From assembly GCF_016900045.1 (NCBI RefSeq), contig NZ_JACSNP010000004.1, positions 62,001 to 126,000 of the forward strand: a stretch of DNA of 64,000 nt. Direction: 5' to 3'. Below the pieces are notes generated by a model that saw only the letters and a list, made by a program, of their open reading frames with translations, searched no databases and was not told the origin of the DNA. The stretch is from Fusobacterium mortiferum (GTDB taxonomy: Bacteria > Fusobacteriota > Fusobacteriia > Fusobacteriales > Fusobacteriaceae). Positions 25,447 to 33,410 of the stretch are shown here, in pieces (position 1 is the stretch's first letter; each line of letters begins with the position of its first letter). Both the position numbers and the translations under genes were made by a program.

Positions 25447-25758
25447 ATGAATATTATAATAGAAGATAAAGTGTTAAACTATATTTTGGAGAAGAACTAT
25501 GAAGGACTTCTCCTAAAGACTAGAAATCAATCCTTTGGTTGAGCGGGTTGTAAAAGAGTAATTCTAGTTGAATTTATAAAAGAGTATTCTAAAATAATAG
25601 AAAATAGATTCAGTTGTAAAACTTATAAGGTTGATGGAATAAAAGTGCTTATTCCATATGAACTGGATTTAGAAGGTGTAATAGAGTTAAGAATATCAGA
25701 AGTATTCAGTAGTTTTAGCAAAGAGATGCTTTTAATTGTTGAAACTACAGATATATAA
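25447..25758 (+). CDS. Putative selenoprotein with UxxC motif (in-frame TGA), 103 codons
   Basis: The ATG at 25447 follows AGAGGAG and lies one base after the preceding stop. Codon 32 is TGA (25540-25542); the frame then stays open for 71 more codons to TAA 25756-25758, next to the following gene's ribosome site. Reading TGA as selenocysteine gives SFGUAGCKR, a canonical UxxC redox motif. After the TGA there is no early ATG/GTG/TTG with a ribosome site that would explain separate translation. Size and strand pattern vaguely recall HesB/IscA-like proteins (GLLLKTR strand, later VDGIKVLIPYEL), some of which are known selenoproteins; this family guess is weak. A Cys codon mutated to TGA (pseudogene) is the main alternative. 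Selenocysteine machinery is not in this window. Confidence 0.62.
25560..25574 (+). promoter_or_regulatory. Candidate bacterial SECIS hairpin downstream of the TGA
   Basis: AATTC (25560-25564) and GAATT (25570-25574) form a 5-bp stem with loop TAGTT, starting 17 bases after the TGA. Bacterial SECIS elements have a short stem-loop about 16-37 bases after UGA with a G in the apical loop. Distance and loop G fit, but the stem is short and A/T-rich. Confidence 0.35.
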
Positions 25759-25779
25759 TTGTCTATTGAGGGGGATAAA

Positions 25780-28248
25780 TTGAACTTTGTAAAAGATTAT
25801 AATAAAACTGCTATTATCTATGATAATAAAAATATAAGCTATAGAGAGATTATTGAAAAGAGTAAGTATTTCTCTACTTTTTTTGATATTCAATCTCAAG
25901 ATAAGGTTATCATCTTTATGGAGAATAGACCTGAATTACTTTATAGCTTCTTAGGTATCTGGGATAAAAGAGGAACTTGTGTCTGTTTAGATGCTAGTTT
26001 CAGTGGAGAAGAGTTAGTTTACTATGTAAATGACTCTGATGCTAAGTTCATCTATACTTCTAAAGAGTGTTTTAAAAGTGTAGAGGAAGCTTTAGCTTTA
26101 ACTGGAAAACAGGATAGTATCTCAGTTATTGTTGTAGATGATATAGTTGTGGAAAAAATTGAGATTCAAGAGTATCTATTAAAAGCTCCAGAGAGAGAGG
26201 ATATAGCTCTTATGCTATATACATCAGGAACTACTGGTAATCCAAAGGGAGTTATGCTAAAATTTGATAATATTCTTGTAAATATTGAGGGACTTGATAA
26301 ATACAAGATGTTTATTTCAGAGGATATTGTTTTAGCTTTACTACCTATGCACCATATATTCCCACTTTTAGGAGCTGGAGTTGTACCTCTTGCTAAGGGG
26401 GCTACTATTGTATTCCTAAAGGAGTTATCATCTCAAGCTATGGTAGATGCTTTTAAAACTCACAAAGTTACTATGATGATTGGTGTTCCTAGACTTTGGG
26501 AGATGTTACATAAGAAAATTATGGAAAAAATCAACAGTAGTAAAGTGACTAAGACAATTTTTAAAATAGCTCAAAAAATTGATAGTATATCTATAAGAAA
26601 GAAAATATTTAAGAAAGTACATGATGGATTTGGAGGAAATGTTAGATTTTTCGTATCTGGAGGTTCTAAACTAGACTCTCAAATTTCAAAGGATTTCCTA
26701 ACTCTTGGAATACAGGTTTGTGAAGGTTATGGAATGACAGAAACATCTCCTATGATCTCCTTTACTCCTATAAATGAGATAGTTCCTGGTTCTGCTGGAA
26801 AAATACTTCCAGGTGTAGAGGTTAAAATCTCTGATGACGGAGAGATTCTTGCTAGAGGTAGAAACGTTATGGCTGGGTACTATAAAAGAGATGATGCTAC
26901 AGCTGAGGCTATAGATAGTGAAGGATGGCTTCATACTGGAGACCTTGGAGAGTTAAAAGATGGATATCTGTATGTTACTGGACGTAAAAAAGAGATGATA
27001 GTTCTTTCTAATGGAAAGAATATCAACCCTATTGAGATAGAACAATGGATAATGGCTCATACAGATCTTATACAGGAGATGGCAATAGCTGAGATAGACT
27101 CTGTTCTTACTGCTATTGTATACCCAAATTTCCAAAAAATAGTTGAAGAGAAAATAACTAATATAAAAGAGACTCTTAAATGGGGAGTTATTGATAAATA
27201 TAATGGTAAAGCTCCTAACTATAGAAAAATTTTAGATATTAGAATTGTTCAAGAGGAGTTACCTAAAACTAAACTTGGTAAGGTTAGAAGATTTATGTTA
27301 GAGTCTATTCTTAATAAGAAAGAAGAGGAGAACATAAAAATAGAGGAACCTGATTTTCAAGAGTATTTTGAATTAAAAGAATACCTAGAAAAGATGAAGA
27401 ATAAAAAGATAACTCCTATGGCTCATCTTGAACTTGACTTAGGACTTGATTCTCTTGATATGGTTGAACTACTTACATATCTTGAGACAACTTTCGGAAT
27501 TAAGGGAGAAGAGAGTGTCATAGTAAATAACCCTACAGTTGAGAAATTAGCTAAATATATTCAGGAGAATAGAGGAGAGGGAAAATTTGAGGAGATAAAT
27601 TGGAAAGAGTATCTAACTCAAGAAAAAAATCTAACTCTACCTCATTCTAGCATGGCTATTCATTTTATAAAAGCTCTACTTTGGTTACCTTTTAAAACTT
27701 ATATCAGAGTTAAAGAGCAAGGGATAGAAAATATTCCTACAAACAGACCTGTTATCTTTGCTGGAAACCATCAAAGTTTCCTTGATGCTCTTATTTTTGG
27801 ACATGCTACTCCATTTAAAATTTTGGTTAACTCTTACTCACTTGCCAAGATAAAACACTTCAACAAGTGGTATATGAAATTTTTAGCTAACCATTCCAAT
27901 GTTGTTTTAGTAGATATTAATAACAATCTTGGAGAGGTACTACAAACAATGGCTAAGGTTTTAAAAGAGGGAAAAAATGTAGTAATATTCCCAGAGGGAG
28001 CAAGAACTAGAGATGGAAAGATGTTAGAATTTAAAAAATCTTTTGCCATCTTAGCAAAGGAGCTTGAAGTTGATATCATACCATTTGGTATTAGAGGGGC
28101 TTTTGAAGCTTTCCCTTCATCTTCAAAATTCCCGAAACCATCTCAAGTTGAAATTAAATATTTTGAGCCTATATCTTCTAAGGATAAATCATATGAGGAT
28201 ATAGTAAAAGAAACAAGAGATACAATTTTAAAATGGGTAGGTAAATAA
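25780..28248 (+). CDS. Acyl-ACP synthetase / ACP / PlsC acyltransferase fusion, copy 2
   Basis: An 822-residue paralogue of the gene at 22956, with the same order: ANL domain (LMLYTSGTTGNPKGVML, GYGMTETSP, GWLHTGDLG), carrier domain with Ser558 in DLGLDSLDMVE, and PlsC domain with HX4D at 664-669 (NHQSFLDAL) and FPEGARTRDG. I choose TTG 25780 as start, since GAGGGGG (25768-25774) sits six bases before it and the resulting start (MNFVKDYNKTA) lines up with copy 1 (MKFIYDRNKTA). The copies have drifted clearly, most around the carrier domain and the PlsC entry, which suggests different acyl or acceptor preference. The stop lies inside the terminator hairpin that closes the operon. Confidence 0.86.
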   Translation: MNFVKDYNKTAIIYDNKNISYREIIEKSKYFSTFFDIQSQDKVIIFMENRPELLYSFLGIWDKRGTCVCLDASFSGEELVYYVNDSDAKFIYTSKECFKSVEEALALTGKQDSISVIVVDDIVVEKIEIQEYLLKAPEREDIALMLYTSGTTGNPKGVMLKFDNILVNIEGLDKYKMFISEDIVLALLPMHHIFPLLGAGVVPLAKGATIVFLKELSSQAMVDAFKTHKVTMMIGVPRLWEMLHKKIMEKINSSKVTKTIFKIAQKIDSISIRKKIFKKVHDGFGGNVRFFVSGGSKLDSQISKDFLTLGIQVCEGYGMTETSPMISFTPINEIVPGSAGKILPGVEVKISDDGEILARGRNVMAGYYKRDDATAEAIDSEGWLHTGDLGELKDGYLYVTGRKKEMIVLSNGKNINPIEIEQWIMAHTDLIQEMAIAEIDSVLTAIVYPNFQKIVEEKITNIKETLKWGVIDKYNGKAPNYRKILDIRIVQEELPKTKLGKVRRFMLESILNKKEEENIKIEEPDFQEYFELKEYLEKMKNKKITPMAHLELDLGLDSLDMVELLTYLETTFGIKGEESVIVNNPTVEKLAKYIQENRGEGKFEEINWKEYLTQEKNLTLPHSSMAIHFIKALLWLPFKTYIRVKEQGIENIPTNRPVIFAGNHQSFLDALIFGHATPFKILVNSYSLAKIKHFNKWYMKFLANHSNVVLVDINNNLGEVLQTMAKVLKEGKNVVIFPEGARTRDGKMLEFKKSFAILAKELEVDIIPFGIRGAFEAFPSSSKFPKPSQVEIKYFEPISSKDKSYEDIVKETRDTILKWVGK

Positions 28249-28264
28249 CCTACTCATTTTTTTC
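28237..28264 (+). terminator. Operon terminator overlapping the stop codon
   Basis: GTAGGT (28237-28242) and ACCTAC (28248-28253) form a 6-bp stem with a five-base loop that contains the TAA; a T-rich tract (28255-28264) follows. Confidence 0.65.
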
Positions 28265-28295
28265 TTGACAATTAGTATGTATATATAGGTATAAG

Positions 28296-28495
28296 ATTTT
28301 ATTGATTGTATTAGGAGATACTGAATTTACAATTTTAGAAACACCTGGACATACACCTGGTGGGCTATCTCTTATGTTTCCTATAAAAGAGAGCGATAAA
28401 GAATACACTGCTATATTATGGGGTGGTACTGGAGTTCCTAGAGATAGAGAATCTCAATTAAAAACGCTGATGATGCTCTAAAAAACAGTAAATAA
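28296..28495 (+). pseudogene. Fragment of a metallo-beta-lactamase-fold hydrolase
   Basis: Without a proper start, the frame from about 28296 reads LGDTEFTILETPGHTPGGLS and then ALWGGTG-like text (ILWGGTGVPRDRESQL), the HTPGHTPG metal-ligand region of MBL-fold enzymes. It then needs a +1 shift near 28462 to continue as NADDALKNSK and stop at 28493-28495. The N-terminal HxHxDH part is missing. It is a decayed central/C-terminal piece only some 65 codons long. Confidence 0.6.
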
Positions 28496-28502
28496 TTAAA
28501 AT

Positions 28503-28557
28503 CTCTTTAACAAAAAATAGGATATATGATATTATATATATAAATATTGTTAAAGAG
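28503..28557 (+). promoter_or_regulatory. Inverted repeat over the MarR gene start (operator or ribosome-site sequestering stem)
   Basis: CTCTTTAACAA (28503-28513) and TTGTTAAAGAG (28547-28557) are perfect 11-bp inverted arms with 33 bases between them. The right arm overlaps the AAAGAGG ribosome site of the MarR gene. TTGTTAA/TTAACAA half-sites are typical of MarR-family operators, so autorepression is plausible. Confidence 0.5.
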
Positions 28558-28974
28558 GTGATAACAATTAATACTTTAGTCTATGATATCTGTTATACAG
28601 CTAGAAAGATTTATCAATTTTTAACTAAGGAATTTAAAAAATTCGATATTACTCCTAAACAATTTATTGTACTTGCAACTCTATTTGAACAGGAGGGAAT
28701 CTCTCAAATGGACTTAGCATTGAAATTGGATAAGGATAAAAATACAGTTAAGGCAATTATTGATAGTTTAGAAAAGAAGGGATTTTTATTTAAAGGAGAG
28801 AATAAAATTGATAAAAGAGCCTCTCTCTTTGTAACTGAAAAATCAAAAAAGATAATTCCTATTTTAAGAGAGTGTGAAAAGGATATTATTAATACCCTAA
28901 TGTGGAATATAACCTTAGAGGAAAGTAAAGTCTCTTCTGCTATTTTAAGTAAAATTAGAGAGAATACAAAATAA
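28558..28974 (+). CDS. MarR-family transcriptional regulator
   Basis: About 135 residues with the MarR winged-helix layout: dimerising N-terminal helix (YTARKIYQFLTKEFKKF), helix-turn-helix ISQMDLALKLDKDKNTVKAIIDSLEKKGF, wing with the DKRASLFVT signature, and C-terminal dimer helix. The start is unclear: GTG 28558 overlaps the apparent ribosome site AAAGAGGTG, and if that site is the true one the start would be the rare ATT at 28567. Neighbours are an MBL fragment upstream and convergent DUF4438. MarR proteins usually repress themselves and a nearby transporter or stress gene; the inverted repeat at 28503-28557 supports autoregulation. The ligand is unknown. Confidence 0.85.
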   Translation: MITINTLVYDICYTARKIYQFLTKEFKKFDITPKQFIVLATLFEQEGISQMDLALKLDKDKNTVKAIIDSLEKKGFLFKGENKIDKRASLFVTEKSKKIIPILRECEKDIINTLMWNITLEESKVSSAILSKIRENTK

Positions 28975-28988
28975 TCTAGTAAAAGGAG

Positions 28989-29086
28989 AAGTAACTATTC
29001 AGCTACTAAAATAATTTAAGAAATATTTAAGCGTTGTATATTTTTTAGAACAACTCTTTATTTTCTTTTAAGCTGAGTAATTACTT
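28989..29086. repeat. Long inverted repeat in a convergent intergenic region
   Basis: AAGTAACTATTCAGCT (28989-29004) matches the reverse complement of AGCTGAGTAATTACTT (29071-29086) in 14 of 16 positions, flanked by AAAAGGAG and TTTTTCCTTTTT that extend the pairing. The 66 bases between arms are AT-rich. It may act as a bidirectional terminator for the MarR and DUF4438 genes or be a small palindromic element. Confidence 0.5.
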
Positions 29087-29116
29087 TTTCCTTTTTATTT
29101 ATTTTTAATAAAAAAA

Positions 29117-29983
29117 CTATCTCATAACTCCCATATAGTAAGCTATATTAGCATTTTTATCCTTTCTACCTCTTATTTTTGAAGTTGGACAACTCATAAT
29201 TGTTGTAACTCCTGGTCCATGTCCTGCCTTTACACAATCACTGTGAACTATTACTCCGATTGTTACTGAACCTTTTAAGTAATCTCTTCCAAAGCAGTTA
29301 TTACAATCTTGTAATAAAACTATATCTCCAAATCTAAGCTCATTTATTCCATACTTTTCATTTGCTTCAGCATCTCCAGTCATAATATCATAATCACCAG
29401 AAAAAGCTGTTGCACTACCTACTCCAGACCCCATCAAATACGGTGGTATCTCTGTTACAACTGGCACTTCCAAACATCCATCTTCTGTAACTCTTATATC
29501 CATCTTTTCTAAAAGTTCTGGATCTATATTCATACAAGTTATATCTTCAAATCCCTCTATCTCAAGTCCTTGACCAAAAGCTTTAACTAAAATTTTATCA
29601 TCTAAATTTAATTTTTCTAAAGTCTCCTCATCAAAATATACAAGAGTATGCTCTATTCCACCATGTCCTCCTGTTACAAATCCCTCTGCTCCCTTGGCAT
29701 CTCCAGATACCACTCTAGCTTTATTTCCTATACAACTCAATACCATAAGTGCAGTATTTTCAGATGTATTTTCATTTCTTATACTCACTCCTGGCTCTAC
29801 GTGGTCTCCAACCCATTTCATACATGAGTCTCCAACTTTGACATTATATGATATCCCTCCAGTAGCTGGTAATATCATTGGTTTTCCATCTCTACTAACT
29901 CTATATGGAGTTGAGATAATAGGGCTGTGAACTTTTCCACCTACAGATTGCATAACAAGATTCTCTTTATTTGTTTTTATCAT
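29117..29983 (-). CDS. DUF4438 family protein
   Basis: 288 residues, started at ATG 29983 eight bases after GAGGAGGT rather than at the upstream TTG that is part of the ribosome site. The text has the DUF4438 style: VGGKVHSPIISTPYRVSRDG, GDSCMKWVGDHVEPGVS, a glycine-rich GDAKGAEGFVTGGHGGIEH and a late VHSDCVKAGHGPGV. There are no signal peptide and no membrane segments. Members are widespread in anaerobes; a crystal structure exists for the family but no established biochemical activity is known to me. The conserved His/Asp/Glu clusters would suit a metal- or nucleotide-binding enzyme (inference). It is isolated, divergent from the ACT/UPF0210 pair. Confidence 0.75.
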   Translation of the reverse strand: MIKTNKENLVMQSVGGKVHSPIISTPYRVSRDGKPMILPATGGISYNVKVGDSCMKWVGDHVEPGVSIRNENTSENTALMVLSCIGNKARVVSGDAKGAEGFVTGGHGGIEHTLVYFDEETLEKLNLDDKILVKAFGQGLEIEGFEDITCMNIDPELLEKMDIRVTEDGCLEVPVVTEIPPYLMGSGVGSATAFSGDYDIMTGDAEANEKYGINELRFGDIVLLQDCNNCFGRDYLKGSVTIGVIVHSDCVKAGHGPGVTTIMSCPTSKIRGRKDKNANIAYYMGVMR

Positions 29984-30133
29984 TGTATACCTCCTCAAAA
30001 TGTTTAATTTTTTATATCTTAATATATTTTTCTGTTCAAGTAAAGAGCAAATTTAAATATCTCCTTTTATTATTTGACATCACTCACAAATTAATGTTAT
30101 ATTTTATATAATAACTATTTTTAGGAGGTCCTT

Positions 30134-30403
30134 ATGAAATGTATTATAACTGTTCTTGGAACAGATAAGGTTGGAATTATTGCTAAAGTTTGTACTTATC
30201 TTGCTGAGGTAAATATCAATATTCTTGATATCTCTCAAACTATTGTAAGTGGATATTTTAATATGATGATGATTGTTGATGCTGAAAAAGCTTCTAAATC
30301 TTTAGAAGGGTTCACAGATGACCTTATTGAGATTGGAAACAAGCTTGGAGTTAAAATAACAGTACAACATGAAGATATCTTCAAATGTATGCACCGTATA
30401 TAG
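30134..30403 (+). CDS. ACT-domain protein (UPF0237)
   Basis: An 89-residue single ACT domain, the amino-acid-binding regulatory fold: MKCIITVLGTDKVGIIAKVC is the first strand-loop-helix, with the conserved GIIAKV turn, and DISQTIVSGYFNMMMIVD the next strands. The ATG follows AGGAGG closely. It is 15 bases upstream of the UPF0210 gene, an arrangement seen in many bacteria, so the pair probably works together with the ACT protein as sensor (inference). There is no catalytic domain of its own. Confidence 0.85.
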   Translation: MKCIITVLGTDKVGIIAKVCTYLAEVNINILDISQTIVSGYFNMMMIVDAEKASKSLEGFTDDLIEIGNKLGVKITVQHEDIFKCMHRI

Positions 30404-30418
30404 TAAGGAGGATTTTTA

Positions 30419-31777
30419 ATGATTACTAGAGTAGAGATTGAAGAAACTAATAGAATGATTGCTGAATCTAACTTAGACGTACGTACTATTACTATGGGAA
30501 TAAGTCTTTTAGATTGTGCAGATCCAGATGTTGAGAAATTCAATGAAAATATCTATAAAAAGATTACAACTTATGCTAAAAACTTAGTTAAAGTTGGAGA
30601 TGATATAGCTAGACAATATGGAATTCCTGTTGTTAATAAAAGAATATCTGTAACACCTATAGCTATTGCTGCTGCTGGTTGTAAAACAGATTCCTATGTA
30701 AGTATTGCTAAAACTTTAGATAGAGCCGCTAAAGATTGTGGTGTAAACTTTATCGGTGGATTTTCAGCTCTTGTTCATAAAGGATGTACTCCTGCTGATA
30801 AAATTTTAATAGATTCTATACCAGAAGCTATGAAAGTTACTGAGAGAGTTTGTGCCTCTGTCAATGTAGGTACATCAAGAAATGGTATAAATATGGACGC
30901 TGTTAAAAGAATGGGAGATATTATTCTTGAAACTGCTGAGCTTACTAAGGATATTGATTGTTTAGGTTGTGCTAAACTTGTAGTATTTTGTAATGCCGTT
31001 GAAGATAATCCATTCATGGCTGGAGCTTTCCACGGTGTTGGAGAAGCTGATTGTGTTATAAACGTTGGAGTAAGTGGACCAGGTGTTGTAAAAAGAGCTC
31101 TTGTTGAAGCTAAGGGAGCCGACTTTGAAACTCTTTGTGAAGTTGTTAAGAAAACAGCTTTTAAAATAACTAGAGCTGGACAAATAGTTGCCCAAGAAGC
31201 TGCTAAAAGATTAAATGTTCCTTTTGGAATAATAGATCTATCTCTAGCTCCTACTCCTGCTGTTGGTGACAGTATAGCTGAAATTTTCCAAGAGATGGGA
31301 TTAGAACACGCTGGTGCTCCTGGAACTACAGCTGCTCTTGCTATTTTAAATGACAACGTTAAAAAAGGTGGAGTAATGGCTTCATCATATGTAGGAGGAT
31401 TAAGTGGAGCTTTCATTCCTGTAAGTGAAGATCATGCCATGATAGAAGCTGCTAAGATAGGAGCTCTTACCCTTGAAAAACTTGAAGCAATGACTTGTGT
31501 TTGTTCTGTTGGACTAGATATGATAGCTATTCCTGGAGATACTTCTGCTTATACTATATCTGGTATAATTGCTGATGAATCAGCTATTGGAATGGTAAAT
31601 AATAAAACTACAGCTGTAAGAATCATTCCTGTAATAGGAAAAGGTGTAGGAGAGATGGTTGAGTTTGGTGGACTTCTTGGTTATGCTCCTATTATGGCTG
31701 TAAATAAATTCAAATGTGATGACTTTATTAAAAGAGGTGGAAGAATTCCAGCTCCTATCCATAGTTTTAAAAACTAA
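30419..31777 (+). CDS. UPF0210 / PFL-like family protein
   Basis: 452 residues, ATG at 30419 behind AAGGAGG. The sequence is strongly glycine/alanine-rich with blocks typical of the UPF0210 family: [47 protein letters not shown], and [14 protein letters not shown] near residue 300. The family is distantly related to pyruvate formate-lyase-like folds but lacks a glycyl radical motif, and its reaction is not established. Pairing with the ACT-domain gene is the main functional clue, pointing to amino-acid-dependent regulation. A terminator follows at 31841. Confidence 0.85.
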   Translation: MITRVEIEETNRMIAESNLDVRTITMGISLLDCADPDVEKFNENIYKKITTYAKNLVKVGDDIARQYGIPVVNKRISVTPIAIAAAGCKTDSYVSIAKTLDRAAKDCGVNFIGGFSALVHKGCTPADKILIDSIPEAMKVTERVCASVNVGTSRNGINMDAVKRMGDIILETAELTKDIDCLGCAKLVVFCNAVEDNPFMAGAFHGVGEADCVINVGVSGPGVVKRALVEAKGADFETLCEVVKKTAFKITRAGQIVAQEAAKRLNVPFGIIDLSLAPTPAVGDSIAEIFQEMGLEHAGAPGTTAALAILNDNVKKGGVMASSYVGGLSGAFIPVSEDHAMIEAAKIGALTLEKLEAMTCVCSVGLDMIAIPGDTSAYTISGIIADESAIGMVNNKTTAVRIIPVIGKGVGEMVEFGGLLGYAPIMAVNKFKCDDFIKRGGRIPAPIHSFKN

Positions 31778-31840
31778 TAGATAAAGTTTCAAAAGAGAGA
31801 AATTACGACTTTAAATAAGCTATATAAAATATAAAAATAT

Positions 31841-31909
31841 AAGAAGAAGATTTTATTTAAATTATCATACTAATATATATGATTATTTTATAAAATTTTC
31901 TTCTTTTTT
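31841..31909 (+). terminator. Terminator after UPF0210
   Basis: AAGAAGAAGATTTTAT (31841-31856) pairs with ATAAAATTTTCTTCTT near 31889-31905 (one mismatch), followed by TTTT. Confidence 0.6.
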
Positions 31910-31970
31910 CTTGAGATATTACTTTAATTTTATGGTATAATACAGTATTATATTACAAGGAAGTGGAAAG

Positions 31971-33329
31971 ATGAAATTATCAAATGATTTGGGAAAAGAT
32001 TCTATACTGAGTCTAGTTTTTAAATTGGCTATCCCAGCTATGCTATCACAGTTAGTTAACCTACTCTACAGTATAGTGGATAGAATGTATATTGGAAATA
32101 TTCCAGAAATAGGAGCTATTGCTCTAGCTGGTGTTGGAGTTTGTGGACCTATCGTTACTTTTTTAGCCTCTTTTGGTACTCTGATTGGATTGGGAGGTTC
32201 TATCAATATGTCCATACAGATGGGGGCTAAAAATGATGAAAAAGCTAAACAGATTTTAGCTAATAGCTTTTTAGCCTTATCTCTTGTTGGCATTGTACTT
32301 ACAATTATTTTCTTACTTTTAAAAGATAGTTTAATTATGTTGTTTGGAGCTAGTGAGATCTCTTTTCCATATGCTAATACCTATCTTACTATCTATACAT
32401 TAGGAAGTTTCTTTGCTATTATGGCTATTGGATTAAATTTCTTTATAACTTGCCAAGGCTTTGCTATGATTGGAATGTTTACTGTTATAATCGGAGCTAT
32501 TACTAATATTGTTCTAGATACAATATTTATATTTATACTTAATATGGGAGTGGCTGGAGCAGCTTGGGCTACAGTTATTGCTCAGTTTCTTTCATTCTTA
32601 TTTGCTTTTTTATTCCTAAGAAGTAAGAAAATACCTATCCCTATTACCTTTGGAAATTATTCTAAAAAAATTATGGTAGATATTATTACATTTGGTTTTT
32701 CTCCATTTTTTATTTTAGCTACAGATAGCTTTATTCTAATTATTTTAAATATGATGTTACAAAGATATGGTGGAGCTATTGAAGGGGATTTGTTGATATC
32801 ATCAGCTACTATTATTCAAAGTTATCTTTTACTTATAACAGGACCTCTTATTGGTTTAACTGGGGGTACACAACCAATTCTAAGTTATAACTATGGAGCA
32901 AGAAAAATTCATAGGGTTAGAAAAGCTGAAAAATATATTGTTATCTTTGCTCTTTTTTTAACTTCAACTATGTTTTTTTCAACAAGCTTTTTAGCTCCAT
33001 ATTTTATAAGGTTCTTTACTGAAAATATTCCTCTTTCAGAAGTTTCACTCTGGGGAATAAAAGTCAGTGTATTAGCTGTAATTCCTCTATCTTTTCAATA
33101 CTGTTTTGTAGACGGATTCACAGCTGTTGGTAGAATAAAAACTGCTTTCTCTCTATCTGTATTTAGAAAGTTTATATATATGGTAAGTGCCTATCTTTTA
33201 CCACTATTTTTTACAGCAAGATTTGCTTTTTATGCTCAACCAGTGGCTGATTTAATGGGTTCAATTGTTTCTACTACAATTTTTTATTTTATTTTCAATA
33301 AACATTTAAAAAGAAGAATTTTAAAATAA
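31971..33329 (+). CDS. MATE-family multidrug/Na+ antiporter
   Basis: 452 residues with about 12 hydrophobic segments and two homologous halves, as in MATE exporters. The beginning, DSILSLVFKLAIPAMLSQLVNLLYSIVDRMYIGNIPE, is the usual first helix with its Q/N-x-VDRMYIG motif; the second half has GPLIGLTGGTQPILSYNYGA, the matching motif. ATG follows AAGGAAGTGG. It would sit in the inner membrane and expel cationic compounds using Na+ or H+. A 7-alpha-HSDH-like gene follows 80 bases later, so a role against bile compounds is conceivable but unproven. Confidence 0.9.
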   Translation: MKLSNDLGKDSILSLVFKLAIPAMLSQLVNLLYSIVDRMYIGNIPEIGAIALAGVGVCGPIVTFLASFGTLIGLGGSINMSIQMGAKNDEKAKQILANSFLALSLVGIVLTIIFLLLKDSLIMLFGASEISFPYANTYLTIYTLGSFFAIMAIGLNFFITCQGFAMIGMFTVIIGAITNIVLDTIFIFILNMGVAGAAWATVIAQFLSFLFAFLFLRSKKIPIPITFGNYSKKIMVDIITFGFSPFFILATDSFILIILNMMLQRYGGAIEGDLLISSATIIQSYLLLITGPLIGLTGGTQPILSYNYGARKIHRVRKAEKYIVIFALFLTSTMFFSTSFLAPYFIRFFTENIPLSEVSLWGIKVSVLAVIPLSFQYCFVDGFTAVGRIKTAFSLSVFRKFIYMVSAYLLPLFFTARFAFYAQPVADLMGSIVSTTIFYFIFNKHLKRRILK

Positions 33330-33410
33330 AGGAAATTTATAAATTGTGGAGTATAATATACTAGGTCTTAGAATATTAGGGAGAAAGACATACTAAAAGG
33401 AGTTGAAGTT

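Noticed and set aside
25447-25758. TGA read as Trp (alternative genetic code)
   Set aside because: All large genes in the window end properly and none needs TGA as Trp; Fusobacteria use the standard bacterial code.
30775-31416. 213-codon minus-strand frame within the UPF0210 gene
   Set aside because: Its composition mirrors the Gly/Ala-rich plus-strand gene; it has no start signals and matches no family.
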